Below are positions 8,221 through 16,128 of a stretch of DNA of 64,000 nt, piece after piece. The stretch's first letter is position 1; the number at the start of each line of letters is the position of its first letter. Under the pieces are notes generated by a model. It ran no database searches. It was not told the DNA's origin and was given only the letters and a program-made list of their open reading frames with translations. This DNA is from Paractinoplanes tereljensis (lineage in GTDB: Bacteria > Actinomycetota > Actinomycetes > Mycobacteriales > Micromonosporaceae), in the NCBI RefSeq assembly GCF_016862435.1, contig NZ_BOMY01000020.1, positions 124,001-188,000 on the forward strand, in the 5' to 3' direction. A program made the translations under genes and the position numbers.

Positions 8221-8541
8221 ATGGCGAACGACCCCACGATCCGGTACGCAGAGGTCGATCCCGACGGCCTGGTGCAGGCCACCCTGACCGGCGAGCTGGA
8301 CCTCGACCGAGCCGACGAGGTGCGCGACGACCTGGCCGCCGCGTCGGCCTTGCCCGGCTGCCGCTACCTGCGGGTCGACGTCAGCGAGCTGGCCTTCATC
8401 GACTCGTACGGCCTGGGCGCCCTGGTCAGCGCCCGCAACAGCGCCGCCGCGAACGGCGTCACGCTGACCCTGGCCGAGCCCTCCCCACCGGTCCGCAAGG
8501 CCATCGAGGTAACCGGCCTAGGCAACGTCTTCGGCGTTTAG
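8221..8541 (+). CDS. STAS-domain anti-sigma-factor antagonist
   Basis: This 106-residue protein is a complete STAS domain. The strand ATLTGELDLDRADEV and the helix-cap motif ELAFIDSYGLGALVSARN are typical; the Ser in FIDSYGLG is the residue phosphorylated by anti-sigma kinases in the SpoIIAA family. Such proteins bind and sequester anti-sigma factors in partner-switching circuits, usually for stress responses. No anti-sigma kinase gene is adjacent, so its partner lies elsewhere. It begins 3 bp after the thiolase-like gene and is probably co-transcribed with it. Confidence 0.85.
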   Translation: MANDPTIRYAEVDPDGLVQATLTGELDLDRADEVRDDLAAASALPGCRYLRVDVSELAFIDSYGLGALVSARNSAAANGVTLTLAEPSPPVRKAIEVTGLGNVFGV

Positions 8542-8929
8542 CCACCTTTCACGCTCAAGGTCCGGCTTCCGCAGAATTGCCCGATCCTGCGAGAAAAGCG
8601 CAGATCCTATTTCCGTACGCGTGCTGCTCTGCTCACCTCGGGTAGCGCCACGTCGGCCGCCCCGGGCAGCCGGCGTTTTGCGGCTTTTGCACCTCCCATG
8701 CGGGCCGATTCCGCGTCCGGGGCCTTCCCCGGCTGCTGCGGCTCACCAGGGGTGAAGACTTACCGCTCGCAGCGAATAGGAACTCCGCAAGATCGCGCCG
8801 GTCCTCGGCCTGGATTCCGGCGCTTACCCGTGGTGAGCAGTGCAGCGCGTATAGGTGAGCAGAGCAAAGCTCTGGGGTTGGTGTTCGGTTGCGCGTCTGC
8901 CTGCGGCCGAGGGCCCGGCCGGCGTGGGG

Positions 8930-9019
8930 TCGGGCCCGCCCGCAGCGGGCGCGCGGAGGGTGAGTCGCGCCTGCCGGGACTGAGTGCCACGGGAGCGGGC
9001 CGGCGCGTACGGAAAAGGG
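8930..9019 (-). repeat. Dispersed intergenic repeat, copy 2 (inverted relative to copy 1)
   Basis: The reverse complement matches 3310-3400 closely, sharing CCCTTTTCCGTACGCG and the CTCCCGTGGCACTC and CTCACCCTCCGCGCGCCCG blocks. A related 16-base sequence in the opposite sense, CCTATTTCCGTACGCG, lies at 8606-8621, so a 414-bp stretch (8606-9019) is bracketed by inverted repeats. The gap 8542-9078 holds this element and no gene I can support. TGTTCGGTTGCGCG also occurs in both gaps, but in the same sense in each, so the elements are mosaic. Confidence 0.55.
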
Positions 9020-9078
9020 AAGCGTGGCAAATCCGCTCGACCTTGCGGGGCCGGAGGTCTTCGCCGGCAGGCGGGTCG

Positions 9079-9444
9079 ATGATCGATCGGCGGCGCCGAT
9101 CCGTATTCGCGGGTGTGGAAGCTCGTATTGCCGTTGACGGGACTGAGGCGGACCGGGTCTCGCTCTGGGACTGGCTGTTTGACGACCCCGACCTGCGGGA
9201 TCTGCTTGGGCGGGACGCCAGCATCGAGGTCAACCGGCGGCTGGAGTATGTGGTGGTCGTTGAGGGGCCGGTGGCTATCTGGGCCACCCTGGCCCGGTCG
9301 CTTGCCTACTGGGTGGTGCGGCGGCAGGTGGGGATCCGGCTGGCCGGGCCGCACGGGCATAGCGCTGTGGTCGGGCCGGACGGTGATCCGGAGATGGTCC
9401 TCCGGCGGGTGCTGGGCGCTCTGGAATTCTCAACTCCGGCCTGA
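9079..9444 (+). CDS. EACC1-like effector-associated protein, orphan
   Basis: The likely start is ATG 9079 (121 residues); GTG 9115 would give 109. The pattern is that of effector-associated constant component 1: a strand with Asp-Gly, a helix SLWDWLFDDPDLRDLL, a strand LEYVVVVEGP, a helix WATLARSLAYWVVRR, the strand VGIRLAGPHG and a final helix PEMVLRRVLGAL. EACC1 proteins are encoded next to caspase-like, TIR or trypsin-like effectors in actinobacterial conflict systems and are thought to be a shared adaptor or sensor component. No effector gene is adjacent here. The assignment rests on pattern only. Confidence 0.6.
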   Translation: MIDRRRRSVFAGVEARIAVDGTEADRVSLWDWLFDDPDLRDLLGRDASIEVNRRLEYVVVVEGPVAIWATLARSLAYWVVRRQVGIRLAGPHGHSAVVGPDGDPEMVLRRVLGALEFSTPA

Positions 9445-9551
9445 CGCAACCGATCCCCAGGGCGACGAACGGGGGTCTGGACAGCGCAACCGGGCAGCAC
9501 CGGAACGGGCACTTGTCGTGCACCGTACGCCCGGCAATCTTCTCTCCATGC

Positions 9552-9571
9552 CCGGCGCGACAACGCGCCGG
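9552..9571. promoter_or_regulatory. Perfect palindrome upstream of the GH26 gene
   Basis: CCGGCGCG (9552-9559) and CGCGCCGG (9564-9571) are perfect inverted arms around ACAA. The site ends 19 bp before the ATG and about 8 bp before the GGGGGAGA ribosome-binding site. It may be an operator or a 5' UTR hairpin. Confidence 0.4.
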
Positions 9572-9590
9572 ACAACGCGGGGGAGATTGA

Positions 9591-10646
9591 ATGCTGCGCA
9601 AGTCCGTGTACTCGCTGGCCGCCATGATCGCCGGTCTGGGTGCCGCGTTCGCCGGAACCGCCGGGGCTCAGGCCGCCGACGCTCAGCCGACGAACGCCGC
9701 CAAGTCCGCCTGCGTGACCGACGCGAAGCTGGTGCCGAGCTGCAACGTTCTCTGGGGTGCCGCCGCCGGCGGTTTCACCGGTAAGCCGCGCGACCTCGAG
9801 CTGAAGAATTGGGAGAAGCTCAGCGGCCGCACCTCCACCATCTTCCACACCTACCACAAGGGTGACGAGAAGTTCCCGACCGCCGGTGAGATCGCGATGA
9901 GCAGCGACCCGGCGCACCCGCGGGTGCTGCTGATGAACTGGCGCGTCGAGTACGGCTCGAACTGGCGCAACGTGGCCGCCGGCAAGCTGGACCGCCGCAT
10001 CGACGCGTTCGCCTCGCGGGTCAAGTCGACCTACGCGAACAAGAAGTTCTTCCTGATCCTGAACCACGAGCCGGAGGACGACGTCCGCACCGACGCTCGC
10101 TCGGGCATGACCGCCAAGGACTTCGCCGCCTCGTTCCGGCACGTGATCAAGCGGCTGCGCGCCCAGGGCGTCAACAACATGGTCAGCGTCGTGGCGTACA
10201 TGGGTAACGAGAAGTGGATGGCGCAGTCCTGGTGGAAGGACCTCTACCCGGGCAACGACGTCACCGACTGGATCGGCCTGGACTCGTACGTCAGCTCTGA
10301 GCCCGGCTACTACCACCACGGTCTGTTCGGCGACGCGGTCAACCGGCGCGCGCCGGGCGGCGACGGCTTCTACGACTGGGCCGTCAAGAACCACAAGGGC
10401 AAGCCGATCATGATGGCCGAGTGGGGCGCCTACCACCGCATCAACCGGGTGTTCGACAAGTCCGCGCAGTTCAACAGCGTTCTGCCGGAGCTGGCCAAGC
10501 GTCCCGCGATCAAGGCGATCGTGTACTTCGACACCAAGCGTGACCAGTTCGGTGACCGCGACATCAGCATCAACAGCTCGGCCCGCAGCCTCTCGACCTT
10601 CCGCAAGCTGGCCGCGAACCCGCTGTTCAACGTGCAGGTCCGATAA
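9591..10646 (+). CDS. Secreted GH26-like glycoside hydrolase
   Basis: This 351-residue protein starts at ATG 9591 behind GGGGGAGA. Residues 1-29 form a signal peptide ending near AGAQA. The mature part is a TIM-barrel hydrolase of the GH26 type: ILNHEPEDD near residue 157 supplies the acid/base Glu, and MMAEWGAYH near 277 supplies the nucleophile Glu. WIGLDSYV and VYFDTKRDQFGD are further barrel strands. GH26 enzymes act mainly on beta-mannans, sometimes on mixed-linkage glucans or xylans; the substrate here is not fixed by what I can see. It is a single-gene unit ended by a strong terminator. Confidence 0.85.
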   Translation: MLRKSVYSLAAMIAGLGAAFAGTAGAQAADAQPTNAAKSACVTDAKLVPSCNVLWGAAAGGFTGKPRDLELKNWEKLSGRTSTIFHTYHKGDEKFPTAGEIAMSSDPAHPRVLLMNWRVEYGSNWRNVAAGKLDRRIDAFASRVKSTYANKKFFLILNHEPEDDVRTDARSGMTAKDFAASFRHVIKRLRAQGVNNMVSVVAYMGNEKWMAQSWWKDLYPGNDVTDWIGLDSYVSSEPGYYHHGLFGDAVNRRAPGGDGFYDWAVKNHKGKPIMMAEWGAYHRINRVFDKSAQFNSVLPELAKRPAIKAIVYFDTKRDQFGDRDISINSSARSLSTFRKLAANPLFNVQVR

Positions 10647-10653
10647 TTTGCTA

Positions 10654-10686
10654 GCCGCCCGGCCATCTGGCCGGGCGGCTTGTTTG
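10654..10686 (+). terminator. Rho-independent terminator after the GH26 gene
   Basis: GCCGCCCGGCC (10654-10664) pairs perfectly over 11 bp with GGCCGGGCGGC (10669-10679) around ATCT. TTGTTTG follows. It lies just after the TAA of the GH26 gene and just before the convergent P450 stop. Confidence 0.85.
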
Positions 10687-11964
10687 CTATCGGCCCAGGT
10701 CTACCGGCAACTCATCAAGACCGAAAACGATCGAAGCCCGGCGGAACTTCAGCTCGGCGGGCGGCACCGCCGGCGACATCGCCGGAAAACGACGGACCAG
10801 AGCCGGGTACGCGACCCGCAGTTCCATCCGGGCCAGCTCCGCCCCGATGCACCGGTGGATCCCGTACCCGAAGGCCATGTGTGACCGGTTCGCGGCCCGG
10901 TCCGGGTCGATCAGCTGCGGGTCCGGCCCGAACCGGGCATCCCGGTCGGCACCGGACAGCGAGCACATCACCACGTCACCGGCCCGGATCTCGGCGTCCC
11001 CGATCCGGACGTCGTTGACCGCGATCCGGGGGAACGCCACCTGCACCACGGTCAGGTACCGCAGCAACTCCTCCACCATCGCGTCGACGTCGACGCCGGC
11101 CCGCATCTTGCCGGCCATCACCGGGTTGGTCATCAGCACCAGCGCACCCAGCGCGATCATGCTGGCGCTGGTCTCCAGCCCGCCGGTGAGCACCCCGTCG
11201 GCGACCCCGGCCAGCTCCCGGTCGTCGATGTCGTCGCCGTGCGCCTTGATCAGCGCGCCGAGCAGCCCCTCCCCCGGTTCCCGGCGCTGCTGCTCGACCA
11301 GCCCGCCGATGTAGTCGAGCGAGTCGCTGATCGCGCCGAGCGCCGCGTCGCCGCCGGCCCCGAGGTCGAACCGGGTGGTGCTGAGCTCCTGGAAGTACTC
11401 CCGGTCGGCGTACGGGACGCCGAGCAGCTCACAGATGGTGAGCGCCGGAATCGGCAGGGCGAACTCGTGCCACAGGTCGACCGGCCCGTCGGCGGCATCG
11501 AGGGCGTCGAGCCGACCGGCCACGATCGCCTCGATCCGCGGCTGCAGCCGGGCCAGCCGCCGCATGGTGAACTCCGGGGTGAGCATCTTGCGCAGCCGGG
11601 TGTGGTCCGGCGGGTCGGCGAACCCGAGACCACCCGGGTTCTGTTCCATCCCGATGCCGATCTTCCCGGCGAACTTGGCGAAGTCGTTGCTGTAACCGTC
11701 GACGCTGCCCAGCACCGCCTTCACCGGTTCGTACCCGGTGACCAGCCAGGCCCGGATGCCGAACGGCACCGGCAGCCGGGTGACCGGCTTCTCCGCGCGC
11801 CAGCGGTCCATCTGCGGCACCGGGTCGAGCCCGTCCCGATGTAGCGGCCAGAGAATCTTGTCGGGCAACATGGAAAGACCCGCGTACGGCCCGTTCCCCC
11901 CGGTGAACCGGCGTGCGACCAGGCCCAGCACCTGTGACCGCACCGCCGAGACCATCGATGTCAT
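10687..11964 (-). CDS. Cytochrome P450
   Basis: From ATG 11964 the protein has 425 residues, normal for a soluble bacterial P450; a GGAGG lies 12 nt upstream. The I-helix region reads LTGGLETSASM, with the oxygen-activating acid/Thr position as E-T. The ExxR motif is in EELLRYLT. The haem-binding loop is FGYGIHRCIGAELARME with the Cys ligand. It resembles the CYP105/107-like actinobacterial group. No ferredoxin or reductase gene is adjacent, so redox partners must come from elsewhere. No substrate can be proposed. Confidence 0.9.
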   Translation of the reverse strand: MTSMVSAVRSQVLGLVARRFTGGNGPYAGLSMLPDKILWPLHRDGLDPVPQMDRWRAEKPVTRLPVPFGIRAWLVTGYEPVKAVLGSVDGYSNDFAKFAGKIGIGMEQNPGGLGFADPPDHTRLRKMLTPEFTMRRLARLQPRIEAIVAGRLDALDAADGPVDLWHEFALPIPALTICELLGVPYADREYFQELSTTRFDLGAGGDAALGAISDSLDYIGGLVEQQRREPGEGLLGALIKAHGDDIDDRELAGVADGVLTGGLETSASMIALGALVLMTNPVMAGKMRAGVDVDAMVEELLRYLTVVQVAFPRIAVNDVRIGDAEIRAGDVVMCSLSGADRDARFGPDPQLIDPDRAANRSHMAFGYGIHRCIGAELARMELRVAYPALVRRFPAMSPAVPPAELKFRRASIVFGLDELPVDLGR

Positions 11965-12149
11965 GCCCACCGCGTTCCTCCACCCCTCGCGTGTTCGGAG
12001 CATGATCACACGCGTCCCTCGGTTTTCACCGCAGTGCCGCCATGAAAATCCTCACTCACCGGCGGAGCGGTGTCTGCGTCCGGCGGGATTCTCACCCGGG
12101 CCGGGCCGATGCGACGGACAGCCAGTCGGCGTGGTGGGATGCACGACCT

Positions 12150-12839
12150 ATGAATCCCGTGCCCTTCGAGCTGCCGGCGGACGCCGCGGACGGCGAACGC
12201 ATCCAGGACGAGCTGCGGAAACGCCTGATACTCCCGACCGGCCGGGCCGGCCCGCCGGCCACCGTGACCGGCCTGGACATCTCGTACGCGGTGGGCAGCC
12301 GGCACGCGGTGGCGGCGGCGGTGACGATCGGCGTCGACGACCTGAAGGGCCGCGAGGTCGCGGTGGCGGAGGGAGACATCTCTTTCCCGTACGTGCCGGG
12401 CCTGCTCGCCTTCCGCGAGTTGCCCCTGCTGCTGGCGGCCATCGCCAAGCTGAAGGTTTCGCCGGAGGTCCTGGTCTGCGACGGCTACGGCATCGCCCAC
12501 CCGCGCCGCTTCGGCCTGGCGTCCCACCTTGGTGTCCTACTTGATCGCCCGTCGTTCGGCGTAGCCAAGAACGACTTCATCGGCACCCACGACGAGCCCG
12601 GCCCGCGCCGGGGTGAGTGGTCCGCCCTGACCGAGAACGGTGAGCTGCTGGGGCGGGCGGTCCGCACCCAGTCCAACGTGAAGCCGGTGTACGTCTCGGT
12701 GGGCCACCGGATCAGCCTGGCCGACGCCACCGACCTGGCGATAGCGCTGAGCCCGAAGTTCCGCATCCCCGAGCCCACCCGCCAGGCCGACATCATCTCC
12801 CGCGAGATCCTCCGCGACAGCCGCCACGGCCTGGACTGA
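12150..12839 (+). CDS. nfi: Endonuclease V (deoxyinosine 3'-endonuclease)
   Basis: ATG 12150 gives 229 residues, the usual size; the frame opens further upstream, but that part is not conserved-looking. Motifs follow the family: VTGLDISYA with the first metal Asp, FPYVPGLLAFRELP for base recognition, VLVCDGYGIAHPRRFGLASH with the second Asp, FGVAKN, and KPVYVSVGHRISL. The enzyme nicks DNA near deaminated bases such as hypoxanthine to start repair; in some bacteria it also cuts inosine-containing RNA. It stands alone, divergent from the P450 gene. Confidence 0.9.
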   Translation: MNPVPFELPADAADGERIQDELRKRLILPTGRAGPPATVTGLDISYAVGSRHAVAAAVTIGVDDLKGREVAVAEGDISFPYVPGLLAFRELPLLLAAIAKLKVSPEVLVCDGYGIAHPRRFGLASHLGVLLDRPSFGVAKNDFIGTHDEPGPRRGEWSALTENGELLGRAVRTQSNVKPVYVSVGHRISLADATDLAIALSPKFRIPEPTRQADIISREILRDSRHGLD

Positions 12840-12846
12840 CGATCGG

Positions 12847-13707
12847 CTAGCGGGCCGCGGTGAAGGCCGCCACACCCATCTCGGCGGTCACGGCGGCGGC
12901 CGCCGCATCCGCGGCCCGGTTGAACGCCGCGACGGCCCGGTGCTGGGCGTCGGGGGCGACCACCGTCCGGCGCGGTCGCTCGCCGTTCGGCGTCTCGACC
13001 AGCCGCACGACCGCGTCGGAGACCTCCCGTGCGTCGGCGGGGGTCTGTCCCGCGTGGCCGGTGATCGCGGCCACGTAGCCGCCGAACGCGGTGCCGTAGG
13101 GCGCCATCCGCTCGTGATCGGCCGGCATGGTGGCGTTGACGCCGATGTTGGTCGGATACGAGGCCGGGTCGAGGATGATCGACTCCACGCCGAACGGGGC
13201 CAGCTCGTCGTGCCAGGCCTCGGTCAGGGCGGCGAGCGCGGCCTTGCTCGCCGCGTACAGGCCGCTGAACGGCACCGTCACCCGGGCGGCGACGGAGCCG
13301 ATCTGGATGAGCGCCCCGCTGCCCTGTTCGCGCAGGTGCGGCAGGGCCGCCCGGTTGACGCGCAACGCCCCGAGCACGTTCACGTCGAACTGCCGCTGCG
13401 CCTCCGCCGCGGTGAACGACTCGACCGGGCCCACGAAGATCCCGCCGGCGTTGTTCACCACCACGTCGAGGCGCCCGGCCGCCCGCACCACCGCCGCGAC
13501 GGCCCGGTCCGCGGAATCCTGGTCGGTGACGTCGAGCTCGACCACCTGCAGGCCGGCACCCTCGAGCGAGGCCGCCGCCTTCTCGTTGCGGCCGCGCACC
13601 TCACGTAGGCCGGCGAAGACGCGGTGTCCGCGCCGGGCCAGGGTCTCGGCGATCAGCCGGCCAAATCCGCTGCTCGCCCCAGTTACCAGAACTACCTGAC
13701 CAGTCAT
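12847..13707 (-). CDS. Short-chain dehydrogenase/reductase
   Basis: ATG 13707 is preceded by GGAGG and gives 286 residues. The Rossmann motif is VTGASSGFGRLIAE, NNAGG is present, and the catalytic Tyr-Lys appears as YAASKAAL with an upstream Ser in IQIGSVAA. The length and C-terminal tail fit the classical SDR group of ketoreductase-like enzymes acting on carbonyl compounds. It is divergent from a TetR gene and separated from it by a 31-bp palindrome that overlaps its promoter region, so it is the likely target of that regulator. Confidence 0.88.
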   Translation of the reverse strand: MTGQVVLVTGASSGFGRLIAETLARRGHRVFAGLREVRGRNEKAAASLEGAGLQVVELDVTDQDSADRAVAAVVRAAGRLDVVVNNAGGIFVGPVESFTAAEAQRQFDVNVLGALRVNRAALPHLREQGSGALIQIGSVAARVTVPFSGLYAASKAALAALTEAWHDELAPFGVESIILDPASYPTNIGVNATMPADHERMAPYGTAFGGYVAAITGHAGQTPADAREVSDAVVRLVETPNGERPRRTVVAPDAQHRAVAAFNRAADAAAAAVTAEMGVAAFTAAR

Positions 13708-13720
13708 CGTCTGCCTCCTG

Positions 13721-13780
13721 GATCGAAGTGGGGTGGCACCCCGTTTCGATCGCAAGGCTATCCGGGGTGGCCCCCCGTTT
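13721..13780. promoter_or_regulatory. TetR-type operator region between SDR and TetR genes
   Basis: Positions 13721-13751 form a 31-bp near-perfect palindrome centred on 13736: outer arms GATCGAA/TTCGATC and inner arms GGGGTG/CACCCC, with 13 of 15 pairs matching. A second copy of the inner motif, GGGGTGGCCCCCCGTTT, starts at 13764, 34 bp from the first (GGGGTGGCACCCCGTTT at 13730). Two sites in phase suggest cooperative repression of both divergent genes. Confidence 0.75.
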
Positions 13781-13834
13781 GTCAACCGGCTACGATTCGG
13801 GCCACAGCGAAACGCCACGATCAGGAGAGACTCG

Positions 13835-14401
13835 GTGCCGGACACGCGATCATTGCGGTCGGACGCACGACGCAACTACGAGTTGATCGTGGCGGCGGCG
13901 GTTGCCGAGGTGGCGCGCTCCGGGGCGGACGCCTCACTGGAGAAGATCGCGCGCGATGCCGGCGTCGGCTCGGCCACCCTCCACCGGCACTTCCCGAGCC
14001 GCCAGGCGCTGCTCGAAGCCGTGTTCCACGACCGCGTCGAGGGCCTCTGCGCGCAGGCGCGCGAGCTGGCCACGGCGGCCGAACCCGCGCGGGCGCTGGC
14101 CGACTGGCTCCGGGCCCTGGCCGTCCACGGCGCCACCGCCCGCGGCCTAGCGGCGTCACTGCTCGCGTCCGCCCGAGAGCCGGCGCCGCCGTCCTCCTCC
14201 ACCTGCGAGTTCATGCTGCGCGACGCCGGGGGCGCACTGCTGCGACGGGCTCAGGAGGCCGGCACCGTCCGCCCCGAGGTAACCATGGACGACCTGCTCA
14301 CCATGGTCAACGCAGTCTCCCTGGCCACCGAGGACGGCCCACACGCCGAGCGGCTCGTAACGCTGGCGATCGACGGCATCCACCCGGCCCCGGCCCGGTA
14401 A
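13835..14401 (+). CDS. TetR-family transcriptional regulator
   Basis: GTG 13835 with AGGAGA upstream gives 188 residues. Residues 8-60 contain the TetR helix-turn-helix: ARRNYELIVAAAVAEVA, then SLEKIARDAGVGSATLHRHF with the recognition helix, then PSRQALLEAVF. The C-terminal ligand domain is helical and unremarkable (SBP/TetR_C type). It is divergent from the SDR gene, and both ends face the 31-bp palindrome, so it probably represses itself and the SDR gene until a substrate-like ligand binds. Confidence 0.9.
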   Translation: MPDTRSLRSDARRNYELIVAAAVAEVARSGADASLEKIARDAGVGSATLHRHFPSRQALLEAVFHDRVEGLCAQARELATAAEPARALADWLRALAVHGATARGLAASLLASAREPAPPSSSTCEFMLRDAGGALLRRAQEAGTVRPEVTMDDLLTMVNAVSLATEDGPHAERLVTLAIDGIHPAPAR

Positions 14402-14414
14402 GGGCCGGGGCCGG
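14384..14414. terminator. Convergent terminator hairpin
   Basis: CCGGCCCCGGCCC (14384-14396) pairs perfectly over 13 bp with GGGCCGGGGCCGG (14402-14414) around GGTAA, which contains the TetR stop codon. It sits between converging TetR and lysyl-oxidase-like genes. There is no T tract. Confidence 0.65.
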
Positions 14415-14420
14415 GGCCGG

Positions 14421-15935
14421 TCAGCCCGGGATGCCGTTGACCGGGGGGACGGTCACGGTGCGGTTGTCGGGGGTGCCGCCCAGGATGATCTGGCGCAGCG
14501 CTGAGTTGTTGGTGGTGCTCAGCTCGGCGAGCTTGTTGGCCGGGTTGGCCAGCACCTGGATGTAGTACGTGCCGTTCGGCAGGTCGGTGATCTCGAACGA
14601 CTGGCCGGGGCGGCTCTGGCTGTAGGTGTCGCCGTTGCCGATGTCGAGGACCTCACGGACGGCGATCACCGTGTTGGCGCCGCACGACGTGGAGAGGTCG
14701 GTGTTGTCGGGACGCCACTTGGCGTTCGGGATGGTGTAGTCGACGGCGTCCGTGTTGGCCAGGCAGAACGCCTCCTTGCCGCTGCGTTCCACCTGCTTCT
14801 GGTCGGCGCCGAGCAGGTTGTACTGGGCGAAGTCGGTGAAGTGCCAGTGCTTGTGGCCCTCCCGGTTGTCCCACTCCATCGTGCCGGCCTGCACCGAGCC
14901 GACCTGGTTGCCCTTGGCGTCGAAGAAGTACTGGTACGCGTCCATCAGCTCGGTGCCGGTACGCCGGAACCCGTCCACGAGCAGGGGCGACGTACCCCCG
15001 TTCCACACCGTTGCGCCGAAGTTGACGTACCACTTCTGGTCTTCTTCCTGGGAGATCGAGATGCCCCAGGCCGGCAGCGACTTGAGGTCGGGGCGCGGCC
15101 CGGCGGCGGGTTTGGCCTTGAGCGTGGCAGGCCGCTTGGCCGGCGCCCGGAGTTCCGGCCGGAACGCACTGACCTGCTCGCCGGCGTTCGGGTTGTCGGC
15201 CTCGGGAGCATTCGCGGCCTTGACCGAGGCGAGCGATTTGCCGTTTTTGTCGCCGTCGACGACGGTGAGGTCGACATTGACCGTGGACTGCTCGGCCGGA
15301 ATGCCGAACAGCTTCTGGTAGTCCGGGTTGACCGTCGCGGTCACCGAGTAGCTGCCGAGCGGCAGGTCGAAGTTCTCGACCGCCGGCTGGACGTTGACGT
15401 CCGAGTCCCAGCCGGCCTGCACGCCCCACACCGCGCCGAGCGCGAACGGGTTCTCGCCGCCGCACATCGTGGGGTACGGCGTGGTGGCCGGGGCGTCCGG
15501 CCGGGTGCGGGCCGAGCCCCAGGTGTTGCCGCAGAACGACGTCTTGTAGGAGGTGACCACCTGACCGGCCGGGTCCTTGATGGTGATCGCGGTGAAGTCC
15601 TTGAGGCCGGTGAAGTCGGTGACCATGCCGGCCGGCAGCGCCACCTTCTTGGTCTTGCCGTTCTGCACCACGACCCGCTCGGCGGTGATCGGCTTGTCGT
15701 AGCCGGTGCGCTTCGCCCAGATCTCGAACGGGTCCTTGCCGGCGATCACGTGCAGGCCGAGGTCGAAGTACAGGTAGACCTCGTCGCCCCAGACGTAACG
15801 CTCGGCGGTGACCGCCTTGGTCGCCGCCACGAACTGCAGCGGCGGCGGGCTGGTGGCCGCCTGCGCGATGCCCACGCCGGTGGCCGTGAGCACCAGAACC
15901 GTGGCGGCGGCGCCACGGGTCAGAAGCTTCCTCAT
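14421..15935 (-). CDS. Secreted lysyl-oxidase-like copper protein
   Basis: ATG 15935 with GAGAGGG upstream gives 504 residues. Residues 1-27 are a signal peptide (MRKLLTRG..., hydrophobic core, AQA). The C-terminal half matches the bacterial lysyl-oxidase domain: GTMEWDNREGHKHWHFTDF contains the His-X-His-X-His copper talon, followed by FCLANTDAVDY, LDIGNGDTY and the LAELSTTNNSA repeat-like end. The N-terminal half (about 30-270) has beta-sandwich character. Lysyl oxidases oxidise lysine side chains to aldehydes and cross-link proteins; bacterial members are extracellular and poorly characterised. It is probably single-gene and divergent from the M48 gene. Confidence 0.8.
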   Translation of the reverse strand: MRKLLTRGAAATVLVLTATGVGIAQAATSPPPLQFVAATKAVTAERYVWGDEVYLYFDLGLHVIAGKDPFEIWAKRTGYDKPITAERVVVQNGKTKKVALPAGMVTDFTGLKDFTAITIKDPAGQVVTSYKTSFCGNTWGSARTRPDAPATTPYPTMCGGENPFALGAVWGVQAGWDSDVNVQPAVENFDLPLGSYSVTATVNPDYQKLFGIPAEQSTVNVDLTVVDGDKNGKSLASVKAANAPEADNPNAGEQVSAFRPELRAPAKRPATLKAKPAAGPRPDLKSLPAWGISISQEEDQKWYVNFGATVWNGGTSPLLVDGFRRTGTELMDAYQYFFDAKGNQVGSVQAGTMEWDNREGHKHWHFTDFAQYNLLGADQKQVERSGKEAFCLANTDAVDYTIPNAKWRPDNTDLSTSCGANTVIAVREVLDIGNGDTYSQSRPGQSFEITDLPNGTYYIQVLANPANKLAELSTTNNSALRQIILGGTPDNRTVTVPPVNGIPG

Positions 15936-16128
15936 TGATGTCCCTCTCGGTGGGGAGTCCTGTCGGGGGACCATCCAAAGGGGACACCTGTGTAGCGGCT
16001 GTGAAGTTTTACATCGGTTGGCACGAATACGGGATGGTCACGGTCCTCGGCCGAAAGTCATAGCCGGGGGCGGTAAATCCAGCTCAGGGCGGATGCCCGG
16101 GCTTGCGCGGGTAAGGGAGGCTTCGGCC

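Noticed and set aside
10687..14401. P450, SDR and TetR genes as a biosynthetic gene cluster
   Set aside because: No core synthase, tailoring set or resistance gene is nearby, and the genes lie in separate, differently oriented units.
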